DNA of 64,000 nucleotides from Bacteroidaceae bacterium (GTDB taxonomy: Bacteria > Bacteroidota > Bacteroidia > Bacteroidales > Bacteroidaceae): NCBI GenBank assembly GCA_017940565.1, contig JAGAYH010000005.1:1-64000 (forward strand), written 5' to 3'. This document shows, one piece after another, positions 23,435 through 32,827 of the stretch. Made by a program: the position numbers and the translations under genes. Within the stretch, counting starts at the first letter, position 1, and every line of letters begins with the position of its first letter. The notes beneath the pieces are model-generated. The model worked only from the letters and a program-made list of their open reading frames with translations. It was not told the origin of the DNA and made no database searches.

Positions 23435-24349
23435 CTAATTCTGGCCGTCTCCGGTGCGGTATTGCACCAGCCGGGCTCCGGCGGGCACGTCGTCGGTCAC
23501 CCACAGGTTGCCGCCGATGACGGCGCCGCGGCCTATGGTGATGCGTCCCAGGATGGTGGCGTTGGAGTAGATGATGACGTCGTCCTCGATGATGGGGTGG
23601 CGTGGTATGCCCTTGATGGGGTTGCCGTTTTCGTCGAGGGGGAAGCTTTTGGCGCCGAGGGTGACGCCCTGGTAGAGCTTCACGTGGTTGCCGATGACGG
23701 TGGTGGCGCCGATGACGACGCCCGTGCCGTGGTCGATGGTGAAGTAGCGGCCTATCTGGGCTCCCGGATGGATGTCGATGCCCGTCTCGCTGTGGGCTAT
23801 CTCGGTGAGTATGCGCGGTATGAGGGGCACGTTGAGCCGGTGGAGCTCGTGGGCCAGCCGGTAGTTGGTCAGGGCTTTCACGGCGGGGTAGCAGCTGATG
23901 ACTTCACCGAAGTTCATGGCGGCGGGGTCGCCGTTGTAGGCGGCAATGACGTCGGTCTCGAGCGTGGCGCGCATCTCCGGCAGTTTGTTGACTATCTGGC
24001 AGCAGATTTCTTCTGCTTTCAGGTAAGTGGCATACACGCTGTCGCCCTCGGCGTTGACGCGGCCGAAGCACAGGCCGGCCACCACTTGCTGCGAGAGCAG
24101 CGTGTAGAGCCGTTCCACATTGACGCCGATGTTGTATTTCAGCGTGGCGTGGTTGATGCTCGACTTGCCGTAGTAACCGGGGAAAAAGATGGCACGGCAC
24201 AGCTCCATGATTTCTTCCAGAGCCTTCGACGACGGGATGGGGTCGCTGTCCTTGTATTCATGGAAGAAGCCGTTCTTCTCCATGTCCGTGCAGTCTGACA
24301 ATTCGTCAACGATGCGCGTGAACTGGTGCGCAAACTTCTCGGGATTCAT
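23435..24349 (-). CDS. cysE: Serine O-acetyltransferase
   Basis: A 304-residue cytosolic enzyme that makes O-acetylserine from serine and acetyl-CoA, the committed step to cysteine. The N-terminal half is helical (LEEIMELCRAIFFPGYYGKS). The C-terminal half is a left-handed beta-helix of hexapeptide repeats, with ETGIDIHPGAQIGRYFTIDH, GTGVVIGATTVIGNHVKLYQ and GVTLGAKSFP, and ends at GDGQN. The His in DIHPGA and the His in TIDHGTG match the catalytic region. It is the first gene of a unit with rlmL and dpp4, transcribed from a consensus promoter at 24385-24416. Confidence 0.95.
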   Translation of the reverse strand: MNPEKFAHQFTRIVDELSDCTDMEKNGFFHEYKDSDPIPSSKALEEIMELCRAIFFPGYYGKSSINHATLKYNIGVNVERLYTLLSQQVVAGLCFGRVNAEGDSVYATYLKAEEICCQIVNKLPEMRATLETDVIAAYNGDPAAMNFGEVISCYPAVKALTNYRLAHELHRLNVPLIPRILTEIAHSETGIDIHPGAQIGRYFTIDHGTGVVIGATTVIGNHVKLYQGVTLGAKSFPLDENGNPIKGIPRHPIIEDDVIIYSNATILGRITIGRGAVIGGNLWVTDDVPAGARLVQYRTGDGQN

Positions 24350-24384
24350 TGTCCTATTACCAAATAAAAGATATATTTAGGCTG

Positions 24385-24416
24385 CAAAGTTACAATTAAA
24401 CGCGTGTAATGACAAA
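24385..24416 (-). promoter_or_regulatory. cysE operon promoter
   Basis: On the minus strand TTTG (24413-24416) and TAACTTTG (24385-24392) are separated by 20 nt, a full consensus promoter. The start codon is 35 nt downstream. Confidence 0.8.
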
Positions 24417-24451
24417 GCGAATGGCATATTTTTTAGGGAAAGTGAGGGACT

Positions 24452-24509
24452 AAGTCCGTTTTCGTCGCGCCTAAATCCGATTTAGACATTTCCAAATGCG
24501 TTTTCGTCC
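24452..24509 (+). repeat. Family 2 dispersed repeat, copy b
   Basis: The modules in order are AGTCCGTTTTCGTCGCG, the near-palindrome CCTAAATCCGATTTAGA (24470-24486), CATTTCCAAATG and CGTTTTCGTCCG. It aligns with copy a (reverse complement) along its whole length and with copies c and e over the core. Confidence 0.75.
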
Positions 24510-24618
24510 GACGGAAGTTCCCGCTCCAGGGGGCGCCACGGTTTTTGGGGATACAAGAAAGTCGTGCGGATTTTGAAAAAATCTGTCCGTGCCGCCCCGC
24601 TCTCTCGGCGAAAAGTCG

Positions 24619-24626
24619 TATCTTTG
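24619..24626 (+). promoter_or_regulatory. -7 box of the GNAT-parE-coaD-ctp-ltaS operon
   Basis: TATCTTTG fits the consensus 35 nt before the ATG at 24662. No -33 TTTG is seen at the usual distance. Confidence 0.6.
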
Positions 24627-24661
24627 TATGCTAAAAGCAAAAGTGCAGTTTAAGACCTACA

Positions 24662-25795
24662 ATGGCCATAGAAATTAAGCAAGTGACAACGCGGCGGGAG
24701 CTGAAACGGTTTATCCGCCTGAATTACGAGATGTATAAGGACAACGCCTTCGCCGTGCCCGACCTGTACGAGGACATGCTGAAGACGTTTTCGCGCGATA
24801 AGAACCCGGCGTTCGAGTTTTGCGAGGCCGACTACTTCCTGGCTTACAAGGAGGGGCGGCTCGTGGGCCGCGTGGCGGCCATCATCAACCGCCGCGCCAA
24901 CGCCACGTGGCAGAAGCAGACGGTGCGCTTCGGGTGGATAGACTTCGTGGACGACGAGGACGTGAGCCGCGCCCTCATCGACACCGTGGCAGCCTGGGGC
25001 CGCGAGCGCGGGATGACGGAGATGGAGGGGCCGCTGGGCTTCACCGACATGGACGCCGAAGGCATGCTCACCGAGGGCTTCGACCAGCTCAGCACCATGG
25101 CCACCATCTACAATTATCCCTATTACCCGCAGCACATGGAGCGTCTGGGACTGACGAAGGCCATGGACTGGATTGAAATGAAGCTGATGGTGCCCCCGCA
25201 GGTGCCCGACAAGTACGTGCGCATCGCCGAAATCGTCAAGCAGAAGTATAACCTGCATGTGCACAAACTCAAGAGCGTGCGCGAAATAAAACGCACCGGC
25301 ATCGGGCAGCGCATCTTCGACCTCATCAATGAGTCGTATGCCCCGCTGTTCGGCTATTCGCAGATGACCCAGGCGCAGATAGCGCAGTATGTGAAGGAAT
25401 ACCTGCCCATACTCGACCTCTCGCTGGTGACGCTCATAGAGAACGAGCAGGACGAGCTGGTGGGCGTGGGCATCTCCATGGCCTCGCTCTCCACGGCACT
25501 GCAGCGCGCCAAGGGCAAGATGTTCCCCCTCGGATGGTGGCATCTGGCCAAGGCGCTCTACTGGAAGAAGCCGCCCATCGTGGACCTGCTGCTGGTGGCC
25601 GTGAAACCGGAGTATCAGAACAAGGGTGTGAACGCCCTGCTCTTCACCGACCTCATCCCGCAGTACATCCGCCACAAGTTTGTGTGGGCCGAAACCAACC
25701 CCGAACTGGAAGTGAACGACAAGGTGCAGTCGCAGTGGCAATACCTGGAGAACTATCTCCACAAGCGCCGCCGCTGTTACAGAAAAGATATTTAG
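24662..25795 (+). CDS. YghO-like GNAT-fold protein
   Basis: A 377-residue cytosolic protein with two acetyltransferase-like halves. The N-terminal half includes [20 protein letters not shown] (strand/acceptor region). The C-terminal half includes [20 protein letters not shown] and the acetyl-CoA-loop-like [20 protein letters not shown]. Family members are annotated as YghO or GNAT-superfamily proteins of unknown substrate. It is the first gene of the operon, 9 nt before parE; its link to topoisomerase IV is not understood. Confidence 0.75.
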   Translation: MAIEIKQVTTRRELKRFIRLNYEMYKDNAFAVPDLYEDMLKTFSRDKNPAFEFCEADYFLAYKEGRLVGRVAAIINRRANATWQKQTVRFGWIDFVDDEDVSRALIDTVAAWGRERGMTEMEGPLGFTDMDAEGMLTEGFDQLSTMATIYNYPYYPQHMERLGLTKAMDWIEMKLMVPPQVPDKYVRIAEIVKQKYNLHVHKLKSVREIKRTGIGQRIFDLINESYAPLFGYSQMTQAQIAQYVKEYLPILDLSLVTLIENEQDELVGVGISMASLSTALQRAKGKMFPLGWWHLAKALYWKKPPIVDLLLVAVKPEYQNKGVNALLFTDLIPQYIRHKFVWAETNPELEVNDKVQSQWQYLENYLHKRRRCYRKDI

Positions 25796-25804
25796 AATAC
25801 CGAT

Positions 25805-27826
25805 ATGGCAGAAGAAATAGTAGGCCTGCAAGAGTGGCAGGCCAGTGGCAAAGCGTATGACGAGAACGCCATCCGCAGTCTGAAGGGGCTGGAGGCCATC
25901 CGTATCCGTCCGGGCATGTACATAGGCCGCCTGGGCGACGGCTCGCATCAGGATGACGGCATCTACGTGTTGCTCAAAGAAAGCATAGACAACAGTATCG
26001 ACGAGTTCAATGCCGGTTTCGGCCGCAAAATTATGGTTGACGTCGAAGACCACTCCGCCTCGGTGCGCGACTTCGGACGCGGCATACCGCAGGAGAAACT
26101 CATCGACTGCGTATCCATACCCCACACCGGCGGAAAGTTCGACACCGACATCTATACCGCCAGCGTGGGTCTGAACGGTGTGGGCCTGAAGGCCGTGAAC
26201 GCCCTGAGCACCCGCTTCGTGGCCCGCAGCTACCGCGATGGACGGATGCGCGAGGTGGTGTTTGAACGCGGCAATCTGGTGGACGACCGCTGGGAAGACA
26301 CGGAAGAAGAAACGGGCACTTCCATCTACTTCGAGCCCGACGACACGCTGTTCCTGAAATACCAGTTCCAAATGGAGTTCGTCGAGACGATGCTCCGCAA
26401 CTATACCTATCTGAACAAAGGCCTGGCCATCTACTACAACGGACGTCATATCGTGAGCCGCAACGGTCTGGAAGACCTGCTCAACGACACCATGACTTCG
26501 CAGGGACTCTATCCCATCGTTCATCTGGAAGGCGAAGGCATCGAGATCGCCTTTACCCACACGCAGCAGAACGGCGAAGAATACCATTCGTTCGTCAATG
26601 GCCAGCACACTACCTTGGGCGGAACCCATCAAAGCGCGTTCAAAGAGCATCTGGCCCGTACCATCAAGGAATACTTTGGCAAGAACTTCGAAGTGAGTGA
26701 TGTGCGCAACGGCCTGGTGGCCGCTATCGCCGTGAAGGTGATAGAACCCATGTTTGAAAGTCAGACGAAGATAAAACTTGGCTCGTTGATGATGGCCCCG
26801 GAAAAGGACAAGAATGGCAAGCCTTTCCGTCTGAGTGGCGTCAGTGTGAACAAGTTTGTGGGTGATTTCATCAAGAGTCAGGTAGACAACTACCTGCACC
26901 GCAACCTGGACGTGGCCGACGTGCTACTCCAAAAAATACAGGAGAGCGAAAAGGAGCGCAAGGCCATTGCCGGCGTAACCAAACTGGCCCGTGAGCGTGC
27001 CAAGAAAGCCAACCTTCACAACCGAAAACTGCGCGACTGCCGCATCCATCTGAACGATGCCAAAGGCGACCGCAAGGAGGAGAGCAGCATATTCATCACT
27101 GAGGGAGACTCGGCCAGCGGAAGCATCACCAAGAGCCGCGACGTGGCCACACAGGCTGTGTTCAGCCTGCGGGGTAAGCCCCTCAATACGTTCGGACTGA
27201 CGAAGAAAGTGGTGTATGAAAACGAGGAGTTCAATCTCTTGCAAGCCGCGCTGAACATTGAGGACGGACTTGACGGGCTGCGCTATGACAAAGTCATCGT
27301 GGCGACTGATGCCGATGTGGATGGCATGCACATCCGTCTGCTCATGATAACGTTTTTCCTGGAATTCTTCCCCGAACTTATCAAGAGCGGTCATGTTTAC
27401 ATTCTGCAGACCCCGTTGTTCCGAGTACGCAACAAGGTGAAGAAAACACGCAAGGAGAGTGGCCCGAAGGTCAGTAAAGATGCCGCCGGTGCCGCTATAT
27501 TGAAAGAGCAGAAGAGTGACCGCCGCTCAGAGTTCGAAACGCGCTATTGTTATAATGAGCAGGAACGTCAGCAGGCTATTGAAGAACTGGGTCCAAACCC
27601 TGAAATCACGCGCTTCAAAGGCCTGGGTGAGATTTCGCCGGAAGAGTTCAAGCATTTCATCGGTCCTGACATGCGTCTGGAGCGTGTCAGCCTGCACAAG
27701 GATGATCAGGTGGCCGACTTGCTGAGTTACTACATGGGCAAGAACACCATGGAACGCCAGAACTTCATCATTGACAATCTGGTGGTGGAGGAAGACCGTG
27801 TAGAGGAAGAGGAATATGCAGAATGA
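25805..27826 (+). CDS. parE: DNA topoisomerase IV subunit B
   Basis: A 673-residue type IIA topoisomerase ATPase subunit. The GHKL ATPase domain carries [25 protein letters not shown] and GRGIP. The transducer is followed by the TOPRIM domain, [14 protein letters not shown] and [20 protein letters not shown]. The C-terminal part ([29 protein letters not shown]) is typical. It works with ParC, not in this window, to decatenate chromosomes. GyrB of the same phylum is close in sequence, but [20 protein letters not shown] and the genomic company of coaD and a Ctp protease favour ParE. It ends in an acidic tail. Confidence 0.9.
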   Translation: MAEEIVGLQEWQASGKAYDENAIRSLKGLEAIRIRPGMYIGRLGDGSHQDDGIYVLLKESIDNSIDEFNAGFGRKIMVDVEDHSASVRDFGRGIPQEKLIDCVSIPHTGGKFDTDIYTASVGLNGVGLKAVNALSTRFVARSYRDGRMREVVFERGNLVDDRWEDTEEETGTSIYFEPDDTLFLKYQFQMEFVETMLRNYTYLNKGLAIYYNGRHIVSRNGLEDLLNDTMTSQGLYPIVHLEGEGIEIAFTHTQQNGEEYHSFVNGQHTTLGGTHQSAFKEHLARTIKEYFGKNFEVSDVRNGLVAAIAVKVIEPMFESQTKIKLGSLMMAPEKDKNGKPFRLSGVSVNKFVGDFIKSQVDNYLHRNLDVADVLLQKIQESEKERKAIAGVTKLARERAKKANLHNRKLRDCRIHLNDAKGDRKEESSIFITEGDSASGSITKSRDVATQAVFSLRGKPLNTFGLTKKVVYENEEFNLLQAALNIEDGLDGLRYDKVIVATDADVDGMHIRLLMITFFLEFFPELIKSGHVYILQTPLFRVRNKVKKTRKESGPKVSKDAAGAAILKEQKSDRRSEFETRYCYNEQERQQAIEELGPNPEITRFKGLGEISPEEFKHFIGPDMRLERVSLHKDDQVADLLSYYMGKNTMERQNFIIDNLVVEEDRVEEEEYAE

Positions 27827-27866
27827 CGGCCTGTCGCTCTGCCTTGTCAATAAATTAAAAAGAATA

Positions 27867-28310
27867 ATGGAAACCCGAACAGCTCTTTTCCCCGGCAGTT
27901 TCGACCCTTTCACCTTGGGCCATGCCAATATCGTGGAGCGTGCCCTGGCTCTGTTTGACGAAATCGTCATTGCCGTGGGCATCAATGAAGCCAAGCGCAC
28001 CCATTTCAGCCTTGACGAGCGGTTGGAAGCCATCCGGCGGATCTATGCCGCTGAGCCCCGTGTCAAGGTGGCTGGTTACGACACGCTGACGATGGATTTC
28101 GCCCGTAAGGTCGGAGCCAAATACATTGTGCGCGGTCTGCGCTCGGTGCGTGACTTTGAATACGAGCGCGATATCGCCGAAATCAACCGTATGGAAGGCG
28201 GCCTAGAGACTGTTTTCCTGCTCACCGAGCCGAAATATGCCTCCATCAGCAGCAGCGTCGTGCGTGAACTATTGGATTTCGGCAAGGATGTGAGCCGTTT
28301 CCTTCCCTGA
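27867..28310 (+). CDS. coaD: Phosphopantetheine adenylyltransferase
   Basis: A 147-residue nucleotidyltransferase that makes dephospho-CoA from 4'-phosphopantetheine and ATP, the penultimate CoA step. It has the TxGxH-like motif TALFPGSFDPFTLGHANIVE at the N terminus, KYIVRGLRSVRDFEYERDIA in the middle, and ISSSVVRELLDFGKDVSRFL at the C terminus. ATG 27867 is used; the longer frame from 27816 overlaps parE and adds nothing conserved. It is 40 nt after parE and 20 nt before the protease gene. Confidence 0.96.
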   Translation: METRTALFPGSFDPFTLGHANIVERALALFDEIVIAVGINEAKRTHFSLDERLEAIRRIYAAEPRVKVAGYDTLTMDFARKVGAKYIVRGLRSVRDFEYERDIAEINRMEGGLETVFLLTEPKYASISSSVVRELLDFGKDVSRFLP

Positions 28311-28330
28311 AACACTTAAAACAAATTCCC

Positions 28331-29917
28331 ATGAAAAAACAAATAGTATCAGCCCTTCTCTTTCTTATGGCTATGGTTCCGGCCGTGGCCCAAATCACTC
28401 TGACGCGTTCCATGCAGGAGGCTTTGGACAAGCTGGTCCGTGCCGAGGTGGCCATTCAGCAACTCTACGTTGATACCGTCAACGCCGGCAAGCTCACCGA
28501 TGAAGCCATACGCAGCATGCTGGCCACGCTCGACCCGCACAGCAGTTACACCACGGCCGAAGAAACCCGTAAAATGAGTGAGCCGCTGAACGGAAATTTT
28601 GAGGGCATCGGTGTGCAGTTCAATATATTGGACGACACACTTGTGGTCAACCAGACCGTGCCGAAGGGGCCCTCCGAAAAGGTCGGCATTCTTGCCGGCG
28701 ACCGTATCATTTCTGTCAACGACACCACGCTGGCCGGCGTCAAGATGGACCGGGCCGACATCATGAAGAAACTGCGCGGCCCCAAGGGCACCATAGCCAA
28801 CCTGAAAGTGGTGCGCCGCGGCGTGAAAGAGGTGCTTTCCTTCCGTGTCATACGCGACAAGATTCCCCTCCACACCGTCGATGCCGCATACATGATTCGT
28901 CCCGGAGTGGGCTTTATACGCCTGAGCAGTTTCGGCATGACTTCCGGCACCGAGGTGCGCGATGCCATCGTGAAACTGAAAGGTGAGGGCATGCAAAGCC
29001 TCATCCTCGACTTGGAAGAGAACGGCGGCGGTTACATGCAGGCGGCGGTGAACATTGCCAGTGAGTTCCTGCAGCAGAACGATATGATCGTTTACACCGA
29101 CGGCCGTTCCGTGCCCCATCAGGAGATGCGTTCTACTGGCGGAGGCCAGTTCCTTGACGGTAAACTCATCGTGCTGGTGAACGACTATTCCGCTTCGGCT
29201 GCCGAAATCGTAGCCGGTGCCATTCAAGACCAGGACCGCGGTTTCGTGGTCGGGCGCCGCACGTTTGGCAAGGGACTGGTGCAGCGACCCATTGAATTTC
29301 CCGACGGGTCCATGATTCGCCTTACGGTTTCTCATTACTATACCCCTTCAGGCCGTTGCATACAGAAACCCTATGAGAAAGGCAAGAAGCGCCAGTATGA
29401 AGAAGACCTGATGAACCGTTTCAAGGGTGGCGAGATGATGCACGTTGACAGCATCCATTTTGCCGACTCGCTGAAGTTCAAGACTCTTCGCCAGGGCCGC
29501 ACCGTCTATGGCGGCGGAGGCATTATGCCCGACTACTTCGTTCCGCTCGACACGACGGTCTATACCAATCTCTATCGCCAGCTCAACCTGAAGAGCATCA
29601 CCATCAACGCCCACATGAAGTATGTCGATGCCCACCGCAAGGCCCTCAAGAAGCGCTATAAGAAGTTTGACCAGTTCAACGCCGAGTATCAGGTGCCTCA
29701 AGAGGAAATCGATTCCGTCTTTTCGGCAGCGGCCCGCATGGGCGTCACACCCAAGGACGAGGTGGAGAAAGAGCAGACGCTGCCCAAGTTGCGGTTGGTG
29801 CTCAAAGCCTTGGTGGCCCGCGACCTTTGGGACATGTCTGAATATTTCGCCATCATAAACGAGGACAGCCCTACAGTGCACAAGGCTCTCGAACTCATTG
29901 CCAACAAACCGGAATAG
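28331..29917 (+). CDS. C-terminal processing protease (S41, CtpA-like)
   Basis: A 528-residue exported peptidase with signal peptide MKKQIVSALLFLMAMVPAVA. A helical domain contains LDPHSSYTTAEETRKMSEPL. A PDZ domain (about 90-170) contains GDRIISVNDTTLAGVKM. The S41 core follows, with FIRLSSFG, LILDLEENGGGYMQAAV, the catalytic Ser in NDYSASAAEIVAG (residues about 284-296) and the Lys in RRTFGKGLVQ. Such proteases trim or degrade periplasmic proteins in a tail-specific manner. It is part of the parE-coaD operon, 15 nt before the LTA-synthase-like gene. Confidence 0.92.
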   Translation: MKKQIVSALLFLMAMVPAVAQITLTRSMQEALDKLVRAEVAIQQLYVDTVNAGKLTDEAIRSMLATLDPHSSYTTAEETRKMSEPLNGNFEGIGVQFNILDDTLVVNQTVPKGPSEKVGILAGDRIISVNDTTLAGVKMDRADIMKKLRGPKGTIANLKVVRRGVKEVLSFRVIRDKIPLHTVDAAYMIRPGVGFIRLSSFGMTSGTEVRDAIVKLKGEGMQSLILDLEENGGGYMQAAVNIASEFLQQNDMIVYTDGRSVPHQEMRSTGGGQFLDGKLIVLVNDYSASAAEIVAGAIQDQDRGFVVGRRTFGKGLVQRPIEFPDGSMIRLTVSHYYTPSGRCIQKPYEKGKKRQYEEDLMNRFKGGEMMHVDSIHFADSLKFKTLRQGRTVYGGGGIMPDYFVPLDTTVYTNLYRQLNLKSITINAHMKYVDAHRKALKKRYKKFDQFNAEYQVPQEEIDSVFSAAARMGVTPKDEVEKEQTLPKLRLVLKALVARDLWDMSEYFAIINEDSPTVHKALELIANKPE

Positions 29918-29932
29918 TCCTGTCCCTACATC

Positions 29933-31804
29933 ATGAAACGCTTTTGGCTGGTTGTACGTGTCTATCTCTGTTTCGTGCTGTTGTTCCTGGCAGCGAAACC
30001 CCTGTTCATGCTCTACAACCGCGCCACCGGTGCTTTCACGGCCTCCGATGTGCTTGCCGTCGTATGGCACGGGCTGCCGCTCGACCTCTCCACGGCCGGT
30101 TATCTGACCGCCCTGCCTCTGCTCTTCGCTTTGGTGAGCCTGTTCTGCCGCCTGCGCCCGCTGTCGGTTATTCTGAAAATCTATTTTATCGTCACAGCGC
30201 TGTGTCTGTCAGTCATTCTCTGTGTTGACACGGCGCTTTACCGTTTTTGGGGCTTCAAGCTCGATGCCACCGTCTTCAACTACATCGACTCGCCGCGCGA
30301 TGCCCTGGCCAGCGTCAGCCCTTGGTTTCTCGTCATTGGCGTGGCCTGCATCCTCATCCTGGCCTTCATTATCGCCAAAGTGCTCACGCGGGTGTCCAAA
30401 TGCGATTTCGTTTTTTCTAAATCCGATATAGTCCGCTCCATCTCCGATATCGTTTCTCCCTCACGTCCCCTCTGTCGTGAAACGGCGGCCCTCCTCCTGC
30501 TGGGCGGCCTGATGTTTCTTGGCGTGCGGGGCGGAGTGGGGCGCAGCACGATGAACATTGGCCGCGTTTACTACAGCGACAACCAGTTCCTCAACCACTC
30601 GGCGGTCAACCCCGCCTTCAGCCTCATTTACTCGTCACTCAAGGTGCAGCGCTTCGACCGCCTCTACCGTTTCCACACCGCCGGCGAACAAACCGCCCTG
30701 GTCGATTCGCTGCAGATGGACACCACCTCGATCAGCCCCCAGCCCCTGTTGCGCACCAGTCGTCCCGATGTGGTCGTGCTGCTGCTCGAAGGCTTCTGCT
30801 CGGCGTTCATTGAAAGTCTGGGGGGCGAACGGGGCGTGACTCCCGAGTTCGACCGCCTCTCGCGCGAGGGCGTGCTCTTCACCCGTTGCTACGCCAACAG
30901 CTTCCGCACCGACCGCGGCACCATTGCCGTCTTCAGCGGCTATCCGGCCTTTCCCGACCTTTCCGTCATGAAGTTGCCCGACAAGTCGCGCTCCCTGCCG
31001 TCGCTGGCCCGCTCGCTGGCAGCCGCCGGTTACACCAGCGACTTCCTTTATGGCGGCGACATCAACTTCACCAACATGAAGAGCTATCTCATGGCCACCG
31101 GCTACCGCTCGGCCACGGGCGACACCCATTTCCCCGTCACCCTGCGCCGCACCCATGCCTGGGGCGTGACCGACCACATCGCTTTCGACACCCTGTATCA
31201 TTGGACGCTCCGCCGCGCCCGTAGCCAAGAGCCCTTTCATCTCGGATTCCTCTCGCTCGCCAGCCACGAACCGTGGCAAGTGCCCTACAACCGCATCCCC
31301 GACAATGAACGTGCCAATGCCATGGCCTATACTGACCACTGCATCGGCCAGTATATCGACCGCCTGCGCCGGTCGCCCGCTTGGGACAACCTGCTCGTCA
31401 TCCTCATTGCCGACCACGGCATCACCTATCCCGACGGTATCACCGAAGCAGACGAGCATAAATACCGCATCCCCATGCTCTGGCTCGGCGGTGCGGTCAA
31501 AGAACCCCGGCGCGTCGAGACTCTATGCAATCAGACCGACCTCTGTGCCACCCTTCTGGGACAGATGCGCCTGCCTCATCATGATTTCCGCTTCAGCCGC
31601 GACGTGATGAGCCAGACCTATCGCTATCCCTTTGCCTTCCATACCGCTTCGGGTGTGTTTGCCTTCATCGACTCCACCGGTGTCACCGTCAACGACCTCA
31701 CCACCGGCCGCAATCTAACCGACAGTCCCTCGCCGTCGCCCCGTCGCCTCCGTCTGGGCCGTGCCATGCTTCAGGCATCGGCCGACGACCTTGCCGCGCG
31801 CTAA
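29933..31804 (+). CDS. LTA-synthase-like membrane sulfatase-fold phosphotransferase carrying an in-frame repeat
   Basis: A 623-residue inner-membrane protein with about five N-terminal transmembrane helices (residues 5-200) and a large periplasmic sulfatase/alkaline-phosphatase-fold domain (about 275-560). Family motifs are VVVLLLEGFCSAF (metal Glu), FRTDRGTIAVFSGYP with candidate nucleophile Thr326, GGDINFTNMKSYL, SLASHEPWQVPY and LIADHGITYP. Relatives transfer phosphoglycerol or phosphoethanolamine to envelope glycans. Gram-negative Bacteroidota lack classical LTA, so the acceptor is unknown. Residues about 157-176 in the loop between membrane helices are encoded by a family 2 dispersed repeat (30399-30458). 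It is the last gene of the parE operon. Confidence 0.85.
   Translation: MKRFWLVVRVYLCFVLLFLAAKPLFMLYNRATGAFTASDVLAVVWHGLPLDLSTAGYLTALPLLFALVSLFCRLRPLSVILKIYFIVTALCLSVILCVDTALYRFWGFKLDATVFNYIDSPRDALASVSPWFLVIGVACILILAFIIAKVLTRVSKCDFVFSKSDIVRSISDIVSPSRPLCRETAALLLLGGLMFLGVRGGVGRSTMNIGRVYYSDNQFLNHSAVNPAFSLIYSSLKVQRFDRLYRFHTAGEQTALVDSLQMDTTSISPQPLLRTSRPDVVVLLLEGFCSAFIESLGGERGVTPEFDRLSREGVLFTRCYANSFRTDRGTIAVFSGYPAFPDLSVMKLPDKSRSLPSLARSLAAAGYTSDFLYGGDINFTNMKSYLMATGYRSATGDTHFPVTLRRTHAWGVTDHIAFDTLYHWTLRRARSQEPFHLGFLSLASHEPWQVPYNRIPDNERANAMAYTDHCIGQYIDRLRRSPAWDNLLVILIADHGITYPDGITEADEHKYRIPMLWLGGAVKEPRRVETLCNQTDLCATLLGQMRLPHHDFRFSRDVMSQTYRYPFAFHTASGVFAFIDSTGVTVNDLTTGRNLTDSPSPSPRRLRLGRAMLQASADDLAAR
30399..30458 (+). 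repeat. Family 2 dispersed repeat, copy e, inside a coding region
   Basis: The core TCTAAATCCGATATAGT is at 30416-30432. It is flanked by GCGATTTCG on the left and ATCTCCGATATCGTT on the right, aligning with intergenic copies b, c and d. It is read in frame as CDFVFSKSDIVRSISDIVSP in the cytoplasmic loop of the LTA-synthase-like protein. Confidence 0.6.
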
Positions 31805-31857
31805 AGATGAAGGCATAATGTCCCCACAACCGTTTTTCCCCCTCTCGTACGACAATA

Positions 31858-31900
31858 TCTGCCACGATTTGTTGCTACAATTTTGAAAAAACGTGGCAGA
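31858..31900. other. Inverted repeat upstream of a small lipoprotein gene
   Basis: TCTGCCACG (31858-31866) and CGTGGCAGA (31892-31900) are perfect 9-nt arms with a 25-nt spacer. It lies between the operon end and the -7 box at 31927. There is no T run, so a protein-binding site or a weak RNA structure is more likely than a terminator. Confidence 0.35.
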
Positions 31901-31926
31901 AAACACTTCAGATGGCTCCGTCTTTG

Positions 31927-31934
31927 TATATTTG
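31927..31934 (+). promoter_or_regulatory. -7 box of the small lipoprotein gene
   Basis: TATATTTG fits the consensus and is 18 nt before the ATG at 31953, so the leader would be very short. Confidence 0.55.
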
Positions 31935-31952
31935 CACTCAAAACCATCGTAT

Positions 31953-32411
31953 ATGAAGACAAAAACCATCTGCGCAGCCCTGCTCTGCGCGTTACTCTGC
32001 CTTGTCTCGTGCAGCCGTCAGACGGCACCGGCAGGCGACAGCCAGGAAATTCCCTTCCAAGTGGCCCAACGCTATTTCTTCAAACAAGGACAGCCCCTGC
32101 CGGAGAATCCCAAGATTATTTCGCGTGAGGCCTTCGACCGCCTCTTCGGCATGGCCGCCGTGATGGGACCTGACGGACGTCCCACGGCAATTGATTTTGA
32201 AAAACAGTTTGCCGTTGCCGTGGTGTGGCAGGTGACCGACCGCAGTACCGAGATTGAACCCATAAGTGTGACGCGTGTGGGCGACAAACTGCAATACCGC
32301 TATCGCGTGACGGAAGGCGAGCCGCAGTCGTTCCAGATGCAACCGCTGTCCATTATCCTGATAGACCGGCAGTATGTTGACTTGCCTGTAGATTTGGTCC
32401 AGACCAAGTGA
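31953..32411 (+). CDS. Small lipoprotein of unknown function
   Basis: A 152-residue protein with a lipoprotein signal (MKTKTICAALLCALLCLVSC, lipid on Cys20). The mature part is mixed alpha/beta (FQVAQRYFFKQGQ, EAFDRLFGMAAVMGPDGRPT, IDFEKQFAVAVVWQVTD). I recognise no catalytic motif. Similar short Bacteroidales lipoproteins have a VMG...PT.IDF..QF pattern but no assigned role. The ATG at 31953 is chosen because it starts the signal peptide; the longer frame begins inside the promoter. It probably shares a transcript with the next gene, 16 nt downstream. Confidence 0.65.
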   Translation: MKTKTICAALLCALLCLVSCSRQTAPAGDSQEIPFQVAQRYFFKQGQPLPENPKIISREAFDRLFGMAAVMGPDGRPTAIDFEKQFAVAVVWQVTDRSTEIEPISVTRVGDKLQYRYRVTEGEPQSFQMQPLSIILIDRQYVDLPVDLVQTK

Positions 32412-32427
32412 CAAGAGTTGTAATTTT

Positions 32428-32751
32428 ATGAACCAAGTGCGCATCACCGCCATGCGTCAGACGGAGTATGCCGACCTGATGGCGCAATATGAAAATCCCA
32501 TTGAGCATACCTGCGACGTGCGGGTGGGCCAGTCATGGATTTCGGTCGAAGCCCGTCAGCCCGAAGGCATGTGTCCTTCGGCATGGGAGTCCATGCGCCC
32601 CTTTGTGGAGTCGCTCGCCCGAGGCGAAGGAAACTTCTACGACGGATGGATGAAAAATAGGCTGAGCGCCATGATCAGTTGCAACGATGGCTTTCGTCCC
32701 GTCAGCTTTTATCTGGAAGTCATCCCTTCAGCTGACGGAATAGATTTCTAA
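32428..32751 (+). CDS. TIGR04076-family protein
   Basis: A 107-residue cytosolic protein. The pattern VRITAMRQTEYADLMAQYEN, then CDVRVGQSWIS, PEGMCPSAWESMRPFVESLA and SCNDGFRPVSFYLEV, is that of the TIGR04076 family, with three conserved-looking Cys residues (one early, one in MCPSAW, one in ISCNDG). Function in the family is unknown; cysteine spacing suggests a metal or redox site. It follows the small lipoprotein gene and ends 76 nt before the convergent barrel gene. Confidence 0.7.
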   Translation: MNQVRITAMRQTEYADLMAQYENPIEHTCDVRVGQSWISVEARQPEGMCPSAWESMRPFVESLARGEGNFYDGWMKNRLSAMISCNDGFRPVSFYLEVIPSADGIDF

Positions 32752-32827
32752 AAAATTTACGTTATCTGACACCAGCCTTGCGCCGTAGGGTACTTCCTCT
32801 GCGGTGCGAACGGGTTTGGAAATGAAG

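Larger units (their letters stand above)
24350..24661. other. Divergent intergenic region with cysE promoter and a family 2 repeat
   Basis: No gene is seen. It holds the cysE promoter (minus), a family 2 repeat at 24452-24509 and the -7 box for the parE operon at 24619-24626 (plus). Confidence 0.65.

Noticed and set aside
24650..26899. 749-codon antisense frame over the GNAT-like gene and parE
   Set aside because: It covers two clear plus-strand genes and its translation is His/Val-rich and domain-free, as expected of a GC-rich shadow frame.
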